Assembly (NCBI GenBank): GCA_947487765.1
Contig: CANKXO010000005.1
Span: 124,001 to 188,000, forward strand
DNA length: 64,000 bases
Direction of reading: 5' to 3'
Origin: an uncultured Pseudomonadales bacterium
GTDB lineage: Bacteria; Pseudomonadota; Gammaproteobacteria; Pseudomonadales; Cellvibrionaceae
Positions 27,429 through 37,409 of the stretch are shown here, piece by piece. The position numbers were made by a program, and so were the translations under genes. Within the stretch, counting starts at the first letter, position 1, and every line of letters begins with the position of its first letter. The notes under the pieces were generated by a model. That model was not told where the DNA came from. It worked only from the letters and a program-made list of their open reading frames with translations, and made no database searches.

Positions 27429-29234
27429 TTAAATTAAACATATTTTACGTAATAGAATTGTAGAGTATTCCGCACTCACATAAGGGATGTATTCGTTCTC
27501 AACAAATAGTGCTGGCATGGCATCAATATTATTTTGGCTAACCCAGTAGCTGGTATCCGCTAATAAAATACTAACATCATTTATTTCGTCACTAGTAATA
27601 TTACGAATGCTTGCTTCCCAAGCTTTAATATCTTTAGCCTCGAACGTTTGATACCAATTTCGTAGGGCTTCAATAGCAATACCTGATCCATCGCTAACAG
27701 CTAATGCAGTAATGTTTTCAGCTAGAGTACGATCATTAATAGCGTCCTGCTCGTACCCCTCGCTGATGATCAAACGAATGCGCAATGTTATTGGCCAGTG
27801 TTTACTGCTAATGAATTGAATAATCTCTTCTAGAAAAATGCCGCAATGATTACAGTTGGGTGATAAACCTATGGTGACTCTTAAATCTTGAGAGTCATTT
27901 TTTCCAAGAATTATATCGCCTTCCAGTGATTCGTCACCTTCATTGTTACTTGTTCCATCATCTATGAATGAATAGCTTAACCGTGATTTTTTTTTATGCT
28001 CAATAATCTGTATTTTATCTTCGTTTAATATTACGTCTTTAAACTGTTGTTCTAGTTCATGGCTATTTTTTTCAGTGACAAGGCTGTGCCTGATAGTAGC
28101 CCACAGTATGCCTGGGAGTGTAAAGATAATTAAAGCAATGCTTAATGGATACTCGCCTACTGTAGGTAAAAAATTGAGCTGTTTAGACGCTATGAAAATA
28201 ATAAATGCTTGTAGGATAACGACGGCTTGTACGGCTAAACATAAACGGCACCATCGGCCGATAATATAATGCTGAAAAATAAAAGAATATAGGCTGTAGC
28301 CTAAAGCTAGTATGCTTAAACTAGCAACTAGCCATGGGATTGATGATGAGGTGCTTAGCAGTACAAAAGAACTACTGAAATAAACGATACCAATATCAGA
28401 GTGAGGAATGCCAAAAAATTTAGCTTTAGGATTATCTATAATATCGCTGCAAGAACGGCTTGAATCATGGGAGCATAAACTGGCTAATAAACCTCCGCTA
28501 TTTCCCATCGAGTGTTGAGCAAGAATAAATGATAATGAGAATCCACTTAATAAACATAAGCCAACAGACAGCCATAAAATCAGTGCTATACCTGAGTTGT
28601 TAATGAGCTGGTTAACTATGCTGATGCTTATCAATAGTACGAAAAATGAGGCAGTTAAGGAGTAACGCCACTTCCTCCAAAACTCTTTCATAATATGTTC
28701 TGAATACAGTGGCTGCTGAAGCGACTTATTGATATCGATAGTAAAAAAGAATCCCGACCATATACTGTCAAGAGCTTCTTTTGCCATGACTTTTATTCCA
28801 TCTTTAGGGTGGTATAGCAATATATAGTGATTTTCTTTTGAAATCGAAAGTATTGTTGCGGCTTCCCCGTTGTCCAAACGAATTAAACAGGGCAATGTTA
28901 ATGAATCTAGATTATTCCCAGCAGCATTATTACTATCGTCCAATATGCCGACGGTTGTGTGAATATTCCATTGGTCTAATAAAAAAGGAATCGACTCAGT
29001 TGCATCAGTACCAAGGTGGTTGGGGCTTATTTCAGCTATTTCATATAATCGATGATCTGTTACTTTAACGCCAAGCAATCGTAAGGTGAAACCTATTAAT
29101 TCAGCAGATTGTGCCCTTTCATCTTTTGGTGTTGTCGAAAACAAGCGTTGCCAATAGTGGTTGACTAATAGGTGTATTGTCAGTGGTATATATCGGAGTA
29201 ATGTAAAAATAAAATGATTATTGTTGCGGGTCAT
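27429..29234 (-). CDS. C39-like / VKOR / thioredoxin-like membrane protein
   Basis: 601 aa. Residues about 35-165 resemble a C39 peptidase fold, but no catalytic Cys is present and the His/Asp region (ENHYILLYHPKDG) is altered, so it is probably inactive. Residues about 190-380 are a vitamin K epoxide reductase (VKOR) domain: several membrane helices, loop cysteines Cys254 and Cys262 (CSHDSSRSC), the FGIPHSDIG motif and active CxxC at 329-332 (WCRLC). A long linker leads to a thioredoxin-like domain with CNHC at 461-464. VKOR-thioredoxin fusions make disulfide bonds in exported proteins. C39-VKOR fusions are seen in gene sets that export double-glycine-leader peptides; no such peptide is evident nearby. 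The start codon has no good ribosome-binding site (see the short ORF at 29218). Confidence 0.82.
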   Translation of the reverse strand: MTRNNNHFIFTLLRYIPLTIHLLVNHYWQRLFSTTPKDERAQSAELIGFTLRLLGVKVTDHRLYEIAEISPNHLGTDATESIPFLLDQWNIHTTVGILDDSNNAAGNNLDSLTLPCLIRLDNGEAATILSISKENHYILLYHPKDGIKVMAKEALDSIWSGFFFTIDINKSLQQPLYSEHIMKEFWRKWRYSLTASFFVLLISISIVNQLINNSGIALILWLSVGLCLLSGFSLSFILAQHSMGNSGGLLASLCSHDSSRSCSDIIDNPKAKFFGIPHSDIGIVYFSSSFVLLSTSSSIPWLVASLSILALGYSLYSFIFQHYIIGRWCRLCLAVQAVVILQAFIIFIASKQLNFLPTVGEYPLSIALIIFTLPGILWATIRHSLVTEKNSHELEQQFKDVILNEDKIQIIEHKKKSRLSYSFIDDGTSNNEGDESLEGDIILGKNDSQDLRVTIGLSPNCNHCGIFLEEIIQFISSKHWPITLRIRLIISEGYEQDAINDRTLAENITALAVSDGSGIAIEALRNWYQTFEAKDIKAWEASIRNITSDEINDVSILLADTSYWVSQNNIDAMPALFVENEYIPYVSAEYSTILLRKICLI

Positions 29235-29280
29235 AACGTGATGGACTGTTCACTATTTTTGTAATTTGATTAGTATTCAT
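29218..29280 (-). CDS. possible 20-codon leader ORF overlapping the VKOR gene start
   Basis: Reading on the minus strand, aaaggagggg followed by ATG at 29280 opens a 20-codon frame (MNTNQITKIVNSPSRYDPQQ) that stops at 29218, overlapping the first codons of the VKOR gene in another frame. Its ribosome-binding site is far better than that of the VKOR gene, so translation could be coupled. It may be a regulatory leader, or it may be chance. Confidence 0.3.
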   Translation of the reverse strand: MNTNQITKIVNSPSRYDPQQ

Positions 29281-29371
29281 TTCAAAAGCCCCTCCTTTTT
29301 TATTCAAAAAGTAGAGGCCTTCTTGGTATCTTATCTAAATACTTGGATTTTTATTGTTATAGTGTTTGTGT

Positions 29372-30706
29372 TTATTGAGAAATGCTTTCTCCCCATAAAT
29401 CATGTTCATCTGCGTGCGTTATTTTTACACTAACGATATCACCTGGCTGATGGTTTAGTTCGTCATTTAAATAGACCATACCATCGATCTCTGGCGCATC
29501 CGCTTGGCTGCGGCCTATTGCACCTTCTTCATCAATTTCGTCAATGATGACGTCGATTGTTTTACCGATTTTACGTTGAAGTCTATCGGCACTTATTTGC
29601 GCTTGAAGTATCATAAAGCGTTCGAGACGTTGTTCTTTAATTTCCTCGGGTACATGTTCGCCAAGCTCATTAGCCGCAGCGCCATCAACAGCCGAATAGC
29701 TAAAGGCGCCAACACGATCGAGTTGTGCTTCGGTGATAAAGTCCAATAGTTGTTGGAAATCCTCTTCTGTCTCACCAGGAAAGCCGACAATAAATGTACT
29801 GCGAATAGTGAGTTCGGGGCAGATCTCTCGCCATTTTTTGATCCGTGCCAGTGTATTATCGATTGAACCTGGGCGCTTCATGGCTTTTAGTATTTTTGGG
29901 CTGCCATGTTGAAACGGTATATCCAGATAAGGTAGTACTTTACCTGCGGCCATCAGTGGTATGACATCGTCTACATGAGGGTAAGGGTACACATAATGTA
30001 AGCGTACCCATACACCTAAGTCACCCAATGCTTCGCATAAGTCCAACATTTTGGTTTTTACCGGGCGACCATCATGAAATTCAGTTCTATACTTTCTATC
30101 AACACCATAAGCGCTAGTATCTTGAGATATCACTAACAATTCTTTAACACCTGATTTAACCAGCCCTTCAGCTTCGGCTAGTACATCGTTTGCCGGGCGG
30201 CTGACCAGATCACCACGCATCGATGGAATGATGCAAAAGGTGCAGCGATGGTTACACCCTTCGGAGATCTTTAAATAAGCGTAGTGTCTAGGCGTAAGCT
30301 TAATGCCCTGTGCAGGAATTAAATCGACAAAGGGGTCATGCTCTTTGGTTGGTGGGACATGCTCATGTACTGCACCGACGACTTGTTCGTAAGCGTGTGG
30401 GCCAGAGACTGCCAGTACATTGGGGTGTACAGCGGTAATATCTTCAGCATTAGCGCCCATGCAGCCGGTAACAATGACTTTGCCATTTTCATTAAGTGCC
30501 TCGCCAATGGTATCAAGCGATTCCTTTTTAGCAGAATCAATAAAGCCGCAGGTATTAACCACTACAACGTCTGCATCCTTATAGGTTGGCACGATATCGT
30601 AACCATCTTTACGTAACTCTGTGAGGATACGTTCAGAATCAACCAGTGCTTTTGGGCAGCCCAACGATACTAGGCCAACTCGCTTTTTTGTGTCAGGATT
30701 AATCAT
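29372..30706 (-). CDS. rimO: ribosomal protein S12 methylthiotransferase RimO
   Basis: 444 aa. N-terminal UPF0004 domain ([36 protein letters not shown] with three Fe-S cysteines), radical-SAM core with CNHRCTFC (CxxxCxxC) and a C-terminal TRAM domain ([20 protein letters not shown]). The [12 protein letters not shown] and [10 protein letters not shown] motifs separate RimO from MiaB. It modifies Asp88 of S12. The gene is monocistronic on the minus strand. Confidence 0.96.
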   Translation of the reverse strand: MINPDTKKRVGLVSLGCPKALVDSERILTELRKDGYDIVPTYKDADVVVVNTCGFIDSAKKESLDTIGEALNENGKVIVTGCMGANAEDITAVHPNVLAVSGPHAYEQVVGAVHEHVPPTKEHDPFVDLIPAQGIKLTPRHYAYLKISEGCNHRCTFCIIPSMRGDLVSRPANDVLAEAEGLVKSGVKELLVISQDTSAYGVDRKYRTEFHDGRPVKTKMLDLCEALGDLGVWVRLHYVYPYPHVDDVIPLMAAGKVLPYLDIPFQHGSPKILKAMKRPGSIDNTLARIKKWREICPELTIRSTFIVGFPGETEEDFQQLLDFITEAQLDRVGAFSYSAVDGAAANELGEHVPEEIKEQRLERFMILQAQISADRLQRKIGKTIDVIIDEIDEEGAIGRSQADAPEIDGMVYLNDELNHQPGDIVSVKITHADEHDLWGESISQ

Positions 30707-31625
30707 AAATCACTTATACATATAGAAACATTCGGTATTCTAACACGCCTTGATCGAGCATTGCTTTCAAGCGTAGCAATCAACTATAAGAGCATATTTA
30801 TTATGAGAAAAAAGTAGGGGCTTAAAGCCCACCATGTCATTTTCTCGATTGTAATGTAATGACTAAAATAAAAATTTCCCCCTATATCTACATGTCTATA
30901 TCGCTTTGAGTGAAGCTTTTGGTTGATGGCTTAAACGGACGCAGACATTGGCCGATAGTTGTACTCACTGTGATTCCTTCATGAAGGAAGGTGCGCCACC
31001 TCACAAACCTCTTAAGTTCAGGATACTATTGAAAAGATAAAGGTTTTGGAATCGAGCTCAGTGAAAGACTAATCATACAATAGGTAAAGTATGCGTCGTC
31101 CCAGGAAGTATTTACCTCCCTTTTTTTACCGCTAATGCCAGTATATCTGCTTCTGGATATATTAAATAATTATGAGTGTAGAAAGGAGAATATACCGACT
31201 GATATGCGGTTATAAAATAGCCATCAGAAGTATTGTTATTTGAGCCATTTGGCGCATAAAACATTAATGCCAGCTTTTTGCAGAACCTTAGCAAAAAATC
31301 AGCCACGGTGAAATGGACATTTATGACTCAAAAATAGATGTTCAATGGGGCTTCATTGTCTTATTTATTTGGCAAAAAAAGGTATGGCTATATTACTTTA
31401 TTGAAATAAAAGGATTTTTTTTAATGGCATCTCTTTTGCAATTTATTCCATAGAGAAATGATAGGGTTTCTTTGTCAGTTTTCCCAATGCACTACTCTGT
31501 GTACAGACTGAAAATCTATTCATTCTTAAATTTATCCTGATTGTCACACATATGAAAGATGATAAAACAATAATAGACATGCCTCTAGTTACTGGGGTTC
31601 ATTAATTTTTGTTGGAGAAAACAAT
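30707..31625. other. 919-base gene-poor stretch
   Basis: No supported gene. A perfect 16-base palindrome, ttccttcatgaaggaa (30974-30989), could be an operator or a small hairpin. A 64-codon minus-strand frame (31112-31306) has no recognisable family and no ribosome-binding site. The last 100 bases hold the promoter and leader of the phosphodiesterase gene. Composition is AT-rich and the stretch may be decayed DNA. Confidence 0.4.
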
Positions 31626-32984
31626 ATGTATAAAAAAACAATGATTGGTTCATTGGCGACATGTGTCGTTTTAATGATGGGGATTACTCCTGCCTTTGCA
31701 GATGATAAAGAGGATTGGGTTAAACAGTATAACGAATCTCGACAAGTATCTTACTCAAAATCATGGAAGAGAAAGTACTATCAATTAAAAAGAAGGCATC
31801 ATAAGTTAAGAAAGAAATTTAGATATGCGAAACAGCAGCCTGTACAGCTAGGACCAAGACCTTTTTTCTTAGTGAATGATATGGATGAAGGCTATTTAAA
31901 AGAAACATTACAACAATGCTCTAATGGACCATTTGCTAAAACTGACTTTTCTATTGGGCATCGTGGCGCTGCACTCCAATTCCCAGAACATACTAAAGAG
32001 TCCTATGAGGCAGCGGCTAAAATGGGTGCGGGCATCATGGAATGTGATGTTACTTTCACTAAAGACCGTCATTTAGTATGTCGCCACTCTCAAGCAGACT
32101 TACATACCACGACTAATATCCTCGAAACACCATTAGCAGAAAAGTGCACCGTACCATTTACACCTGCAGACCCAATTGCTGGAACACCTGCAACAGCTGA
32201 ATGCCGTACCAGTGATATTACTCTAGCGGAATTTAAGACCTTGCAAGGGAAAATGGATGCATCCAACCCAAATGCAACAACTGTTGCAGAGTACTTGGAT
32301 GGAACACCAAATTATCGCACTGATTTATATGCTACACGCGGCACGTTGATGACTCATAAAGAAAGTATTGAGTTATTCAAAAAGTTAAATGTGAAATTTA
32401 CTCCTGAATTGAAATCTCCAACAGTAGAGATGCCTTATGAGGGTGATTACACACAAGAGCAGTATGCTCAACAAATGATCAATGAGTATATAGAAGCCGG
32501 TGTCTCTCCAGATAATGTATGGGCGCAGTCATTTAATTTAAATGATGTCCAATACTGGATCAATAATAATCCTGAGTTTGGTAAGCAAGGTGTTTACTTA
32601 GATAGCCGTGTTTATAACGACCCATCTTTTATTCCTACCTTAGCGGATTTCGAATCACTCTATGCTTCTGGTGTGCGCATTGTTGCCCCGCCGACATTTG
32701 CTCTAGTAACAACTGATGCGCTTAACAATATTGTACCTTCAGATTATGCCAATCTTGCTAAGGAAGCAGGTTTAGACATCATTACTTGGACCGTTGAGCG
32801 TTCTGGGCCATTAACTGAGATTGCTGGGAATCCTTTCTATTATTCATCGATTCTTGATGCTATTGATAGTGACGGTGACATGTACAAATTGATCGATGTG
32901 CTAGCACAAGACGTAGGTGTTATCGGTATCTTCTCTGATTGGCCAGCAACTGTAACGTATTATGCAAACTGCATGAAGCTATAA
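31626..32984 (+). CDS. exported glycerophosphodiester phosphodiesterase
   Basis: 452 aa with a Sec signal peptide (cleavage after AFA, residue 25). After a strikingly basic, Tyr/Arg/Lys/His-rich segment (about 46-66), the GDPD TIM barrel begins: [19 protein letters not shown] with the catalytic [21 protein letters not shown] with metal-binding Glu/Asp and catalytic His. It matches the long periplasmic GlpQ-like type in size, but inserts after the His (cysteines in EKCTVPFTP and TAECRTS) are unusual. It would release glycerol-3-phosphate or alcohols from lipid headgroups. It is monocistronic, with a ribosome-binding site ttggaga and a terminator. Confidence 0.9.
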   Translation: MYKKTMIGSLATCVVLMMGITPAFADDKEDWVKQYNESRQVSYSKSWKRKYYQLKRRHHKLRKKFRYAKQQPVQLGPRPFFLVNDMDEGYLKETLQQCSNGPFAKTDFSIGHRGAALQFPEHTKESYEAAAKMGAGIMECDVTFTKDRHLVCRHSQADLHTTTNILETPLAEKCTVPFTPADPIAGTPATAECRTSDITLAEFKTLQGKMDASNPNATTVAEYLDGTPNYRTDLYATRGTLMTHKESIELFKKLNVKFTPELKSPTVEMPYEGDYTQEQYAQQMINEYIEAGVSPDNVWAQSFNLNDVQYWINNNPEFGKQGVYLDSRVYNDPSFIPTLADFESLYASGVRIVAPPTFALVTTDALNNIVPSDYANLAKEAGLDIITWTVERSGPLTEIAGNPFYYSSILDAIDSDGDMYKLIDVLAQDVGVIGIFSDWPATVTYYANCMKL

Positions 32985-33014
32985 GTCAATAAGCTAAATA
33001 ATTGCTGTTTTATG

Positions 33015-33048
33015 AAAACCTTTTCAGTTATATCTGGAAAGGTTTTTT
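33015..33048 (+). terminator. terminator after the phosphodiesterase
   Basis: AAAACCTTTTCAG, loop ttatat, CTGGAAAGGTTTTTT. The remaining gap to 33397 is AT-rich and holds a 7-base dyad (GATCGAA-tctt-TTCGATC, 33259-33276) but no gene. Confidence 0.85.
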
Positions 33049-33397
33049 AGTGCTTTTTAGTTATAAATATAGTCTAAAATGTAGCAGAATACAGGCCTTT
33101 CTTAGATAAAAATCGAAGTAGACTTTTATGATAATGATGTTTATGCTTTTTGCTCTAAGTCGTTGCAGAAACGTATAGTAGTCTCATTTTTATTAAAAAA
33201 TTGCCTAGCTATATAAAATATCGAAAGAATTCTGCATTACCTCTTATAAATATACAGTGATCGAATCTTTTCGATCCTGTCTTTAGATTATTGCGTCATT
33301 TAATTTACGCAAGTTTTCTATAATTTTAACTATACTAAAGGAAGCGAAAGTGTATAAGCACTGATTTTGAAAACGATCGGTTGTAGCTTATTGCTGG

Positions 33398-35173
33398 GTG
33401 GTACGCAAAGGAGACAACAATATCAATAAAAATAAAGTTGTAAAAACTTATCGAGTGCTTTTGGTAAACGAAGACCAGCAGATGTCTTCATTTCTTGGTT
33501 CCTTACTTTCTAAATCTCATGCTAGAAATTATCAGTTATTGCGTGCAAAAAGTATTAATCAAGCCATTAATGCTATCGCAAAAGGTGCCTGTGATGTTGT
33601 TTTAATGAACTATTATTGGGGTAGAGAACGAATTGGGGAAAGACTGTTGCGATGGGCAAAAATTAAAAAGCCTCAAATCCCCATGATAGTTATTACGAAA
33701 AACCTAGACTCAGAAATTGATCGTGTCGTGATTAAAATGGGTGCTACGGATTATTTGACTGCAAATAACCTTAATCCAAATGCGTTAGATCATGCACTTC
33801 GTTATGCTATTGAGAGGCGTTCTAATTTTGATCATATCAATTATCTTATTCACCATGACCATTTAACTAACCTTCCGAATCGAGTCTTATTTCGTCAACG
33901 ATTGAAACACTCTATCCGCTTGTCAGACAGAGAAGGCGATAAGTTTGTGTTGATGATCATTGATATCAATAACTTTAAAGAAGTGAATAATATTTATGGT
34001 CATGATATTGGTGATGAATTTTTAAAAGAGTTTGCCGAAAACTTGATAAAAATATCGGGAAGAAAAAGTAATGTTTCCAGAATTGCAGGTGATGAATTTG
34101 CCATTATTCTAAGAGATATCGGTAAAATAGAGAGTGTGCAAATACTGGCAGAAAGGTTGATTAGTGAAGCTTGCTCTAGAATTAAAATCGATAACAACGT
34201 CATTATTGCTCATGTAAGTATTGGAATGGCGATATACCCCAACACAGGTAAGAATGAAAACCAATTGCAACGTAACGCAAGTTTGGCAATGAAGCAGGCT
34301 AAGCAAGACGTCATTAGCAGTTACCAATTCTATTCAGATGATACCGAGAAATTGGAAACGGCTTATAATAGTTTACAGCAACAGTTTATCAATGCTTTGG
34401 CAACGAATGAGATAGGACTTTATTTTAATCCACGAATAGACTGTAGTACGGAGCAAATTGTTGGAATCGAGGTTAATCCCTATTGGTCACATCCGGAAAA
34501 AGGCTTGTTAGAATATGAACAATTTATTTGGAATGGCTTAGATAAAGATGTTGCAGGTCGATTTACCGAATGGTTGTTAGCGACAAGTTTTGAATACTTC
34601 AAAAAATTAAAGGTATCGAGCTCGACTAAATTGATATTTAATGTTGAATTTCAAGGTTTGTCATCTGTTGGTTTTCCCGAAATAGTTGAGAAACATTTGA
34701 CAAGCTATTCTATATCTGGCAGTCAGTTAGAGTTTGACCTAAGTAAGGTGAATAGCACGCAGCATAATAACTTGTTGGAGGGTTGTATGAGACGACTGCA
34801 ATCCCAAGGGGTTACTTTTGGTGTTAATCATTTTGGGAGTGAAGAGCAATCACTTTCCTATATAAAAACATTGCCTATTTCTATTTTTAAATTAAATAAA
34901 GAGTTTGTAGAAGAAATTTCACACGATGATTACGATACCTTAATGTCAAAAGCCCTTGTTGATTTAGCCCATAGTCTGGGTAAGCAAGTCGTCATTGAAG
35001 GGCTTCATTCTCAATTGCCAGTTAATAATATTAAAATGTTGGGTTTTGATTATTATAAGAGTGTATTTTCTGTTGACGCATTGTCACTCGTTAAATTACA
35101 AGATGTTATTGATAGCCCCTATCTAGGTTATAAAACAAAGAAAGATACAAAGTTGATTGACCCCAAAATATAG
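33398..35173 (+). CDS. degenerate REC-GGDEF-EAL protein
   Basis: 591 aa, no membrane helix. A receiver-like domain (about 17-135) has the acidic pair (VNEDQQ) but Asn71 where the phospho-Asp should be (VVLMNYYWG), so it is a pseudo-receiver. The GGDEF domain (about 145-305) starts with HDHLTNLPNRVLF and has AGDEF at 230-234, a form that can be active. The EAL domain (about 315-570) has lost its catalytic residues: GIEVNPYW replaces E-A-L-x-R, VNHFGSEEQSLSYI replaces DDFGTGYSSL, and KLNKEFV replaces KID. It may make c-di-GMP and use the EAL part as a sensor, or be a receptor only. Start GTG 33398 has a ribosome-binding-like aaaggag within its own codons 4-6. Confidence 0.88.
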   Translation: MVRKGDNNINKNKVVKTYRVLLVNEDQQMSSFLGSLLSKSHARNYQLLRAKSINQAINAIAKGACDVVLMNYYWGRERIGERLLRWAKIKKPQIPMIVITKNLDSEIDRVVIKMGATDYLTANNLNPNALDHALRYAIERRSNFDHINYLIHHDHLTNLPNRVLFRQRLKHSIRLSDREGDKFVLMIIDINNFKEVNNIYGHDIGDEFLKEFAENLIKISGRKSNVSRIAGDEFAIILRDIGKIESVQILAERLISEACSRIKIDNNVIIAHVSIGMAIYPNTGKNENQLQRNASLAMKQAKQDVISSYQFYSDDTEKLETAYNSLQQQFINALATNEIGLYFNPRIDCSTEQIVGIEVNPYWSHPEKGLLEYEQFIWNGLDKDVAGRFTEWLLATSFEYFKKLKVSSSTKLIFNVEFQGLSSVGFPEIVEKHLTSYSISGSQLEFDLSKVNSTQHNNLLEGCMRRLQSQGVTFGVNHFGSEEQSLSYIKTLPISIFKLNKEFVEEISHDDYDTLMSKALVDLAHSLGKQVVIEGLHSQLPVNNIKMLGFDYYKSVFSVDALSLVKLQDVIDSPYLGYKTKKDTKLIDPKI

Positions 35174-35193
35174 CTATTAAGCAATACGATCAA

Positions 35194-36087
35194 TCAATTG
35201 TCATCGTTGTTTTTCGTTATCCGAACAAGGCGAAAGCCAATCAATATATGTTTGATGGTATCTGGTCGAGAATGTCGAGCTGCTATTCTGCAAGCACCAC
35301 ATCCGCGATCATCCCAAGAGCCTCCTTTTACAATATGTCGATAAGCACCTCCAGGTGTTTCGGTCCATTCAAATACTTGGCCTGCACCGTCAAGAACACC
35401 ATAAGGACTGCTTGCCTTTGGATAGGTGGCAACAGGTACTGTATCGAATGGGCCTTTATCATGGCTATTTAATTTATGTGGATCAAATGTGTTCCCCCAA
35501 GGAAAGTAGCGCCCATCCGCACCACGCATCGCTTTTGTCCACTGTGCCTCGTTAGGCAATTGCCATTGCCTGCCTGTTTCTTCAGAGAGCCAGTCAGCAT
35601 AGGCGAGAGCATCCTGATAACTAACCATAGTGACAGGATGATTTTCGCGCTCTTTGGGGGCTATCCGTGAAGACCACATATGATGCTTAGCTCGGGAATA
35701 GGGGTGGATTAATTGATAACCTTCCCAGGTTGCTTTTGTGACATGAGGGAAGCGATGTTTTGTTTTTAATAGGAATTGTGCATATTGTGCATTAGTGATG
35801 AGGTTTTTTGTGATGTAAAACTCGTTAATTAAAATGGTTGAACGCTTTAGTTCACCGTCATACCAACCTAACTGTCTTGTACGAGAATGGCCATAGGCTA
35901 CTTCGTCAAGCTGGTATCCGTATTCTCGTTCTTTTGGGTCAGAGCCTATTATTACCTTGCCTGTAGGGATTAGCACCGTTTCAGGTGATAATGTATTGGC
36001 AAATGAAAGTTGTGAATTGATGCAGAAAATAAATAAACAGAGCAAAGGAAATGCTGTTAAGAATTGAACTTTATATTTTCCCCTCAT
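35194..36087 (-). CDS. exported FGE/SUMF1-like protein
   Basis: 297 aa with a Sec signal peptide. The FGE-sulfatase fold is clear: FYITKNLITNAQYAQFLL, HPVTMVSYQDALAYADWL, RQWQLPNEAQWTKAMRGADGRYFPWGN, GVLDGAGQVFEWTETP and GGSWDD, ending IGFRLVRI. Near the active site CGACRIAARHSR keeps one cysteine, but the other position of the FGE catalytic pair is Trp/Asp, so true formylglycine formation is unlikely. Related exported proteins (for example PvdO) modify or bind other substrates. No sulfatase gene lies nearby. Its 3' end is 20 bases from the end of the GGDEF gene (convergent). Confidence 0.85.
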   Translation of the reverse strand: MRGKYKVQFLTAFPLLCLFIFCINSQLSFANTLSPETVLIPTGKVIIGSDPKEREYGYQLDEVAYGHSRTRQLGWYDGELKRSTILINEFYITKNLITNAQYAQFLLKTKHRFPHVTKATWEGYQLIHPYSRAKHHMWSSRIAPKERENHPVTMVSYQDALAYADWLSEETGRQWQLPNEAQWTKAMRGADGRYFPWGNTFDPHKLNSHDKGPFDTVPVATYPKASSPYGVLDGAGQVFEWTETPGGAYRHIVKGGSWDDRGCGACRIAARHSRPDTIKHILIGFRLVRITKNNDDN

Positions 36088-36150
36088 GTTTTATTGCCTG
36101 CAATGTAATCATGCTTTCATTCATTACCATGGATAGACAAGTTATTTTTT

Positions 36151-36179
36151 TATGGGTTCTATTAATAATAGAACCCATA
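36151..36179. repeat. 13-base-pair inverted repeat between two minus-strand genes
   Basis: TATGGGTTCTATT, loop aat, AATAGAACCCATA; a perfect stem between the kinase gene (upstream) and the FGE-like gene (downstream). On the plus strand T-run precedes it, and no T-run follows on the minus strand, so it is only a possible terminator or mRNA-end hairpin. Confidence 0.6.
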
Positions 36180-36203
36180 AATGTAGAAATAGAATAAGAG
36201 CGA

Positions 36204-37202
36204 TCAGGATAAGACACTTTTCATAATATCTTGATGTTGTTCAGGCTTTAAGCGAGGTCCAAATTGACTGACAACTTTCGCTGCCGCCGCGCTGGCGAGT
36301 TTTCCTGCTTGCTCATGAGAATAACCGTGAGTAATGGCATATAGAAAGGCGCCTGCAAACATATCCCCAGCGCCATTTGTATCGATAGCTTTTACTGGTG
36401 TTGCTTCAATGTTAATAAGCTTACTTCCATCATAAATGACAGCTCCTTTACTACCTAATGTAATTGCAAATTCATCGGCAATGTTTTTTAACTTTTCAAT
36501 GGCATCTTCAATAGACTCAGTTTGTGTATAGCCAAGTGCTTCGTCAACATTACAAAATAACAGGTTGACTTTGTCGCCAATCATTTCACTTAATCCATCA
36601 TGAAAGAATTGCACCATCGCTGGGTCAGATAAACTGAGAGCAGTTTTAACACCATTTTTTTCGGCATGCTCACGGAGCTGAATAGCAGCAGCTCGACCAG
36701 TGGCAGAGCTTACCAAATAGCCTTCTATATAGGCGTATTGTGCATTTTGAATAGCATCATTATGGAGTTCATTCGTCGATATTGTTTCGCTGATACCCAA
36801 AAAAGTATTCATCGTGCGTTCAGCATCAGGCGTTATCATGACCAGACATTTACCTGTTATGCCGGGTTGGTGACCACTATTGGGAGGGAAATGAACACCC
36901 GCGTCGCGCATATCTTGTAAGTAAAATTCACCATTTTCGTCGTTGGCAACTTTACATGAATAAAAATTATTGGCGCCAAAATAGCTGGCTGCAATGATGG
37001 TGTTGGCGGCAGACCCGCCACTTGCTCGTTTTGAGGCCACTAAATGATCAGATAAATGCTGGATTAACTCATGTTGCCGTGCTTCATCGACTAGAGTCAT
37101 TACTCCTTTATCTATCTGATAATTGCTCAGGTCTTCATCACTGACTTCAATTTCGGTATCAACTAATGCGGCACCAATGCCATAGATGTGGTAATGACTC
37201 AT
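36204..37202 (-). CDS. PfkB-family (adenosine/ribokinase-like) carbohydrate kinase
   Basis: 332 aa. N-terminal motif IYGIGAALVDTEIEVSDE; first PfkB-type signature around KRASGGSAANTIIAASYFGA; second signature DTNGAGDMFAGAFLYAIT with the catalytic Asp. This is the group often annotated as adenosine kinase in marine gammaproteobacteria; the sugar or nucleoside specificity is not readable. It lies divergently from mrcB. Confidence 0.9.
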   Translation of the reverse strand: MSHYHIYGIGAALVDTEIEVSDEDLSNYQIDKGVMTLVDEARQHELIQHLSDHLVASKRASGGSAANTIIAASYFGANNFYSCKVANDENGEFYLQDMRDAGVHFPPNSGHQPGITGKCLVMITPDAERTMNTFLGISETISTNELHNDAIQNAQYAYIEGYLVSSATGRAAAIQLREHAEKNGVKTALSLSDPAMVQFFHDGLSEMIGDKVNLLFCNVDEALGYTQTESIEDAIEKLKNIADEFAITLGSKGAVIYDGSKLINIEATPVKAIDTNGAGDMFAGAFLYAITHGYSHEQAGKLASAAAAKVVSQFGPRLKPEQHQDIMKSVLS

Positions 37203-37409
37203 TGTATTATTAACCTATTTTTGTACTTAATGAATTTGATGTGGCCTAAACTGACATCGTTTTATGTTATCGGCGCCTTACAGTGATAATATTCTGTACT
37301 GTATTTTTGCAAAAGAAAGGCACTTTATCGAAGCACGCACAGAAAAGTAAAGGCTTCGGGGTATAATAGTCGGCTTGATTCATTATATTTATAGTACACC
37401 TCTTTAAGT

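Noticed and set aside
31112-31306. 64-codon minus-strand frame in the gap before the phosphodiesterase
   Set aside because: No ribosome-binding site, no recognisable family, and low-complexity content; probably chance.
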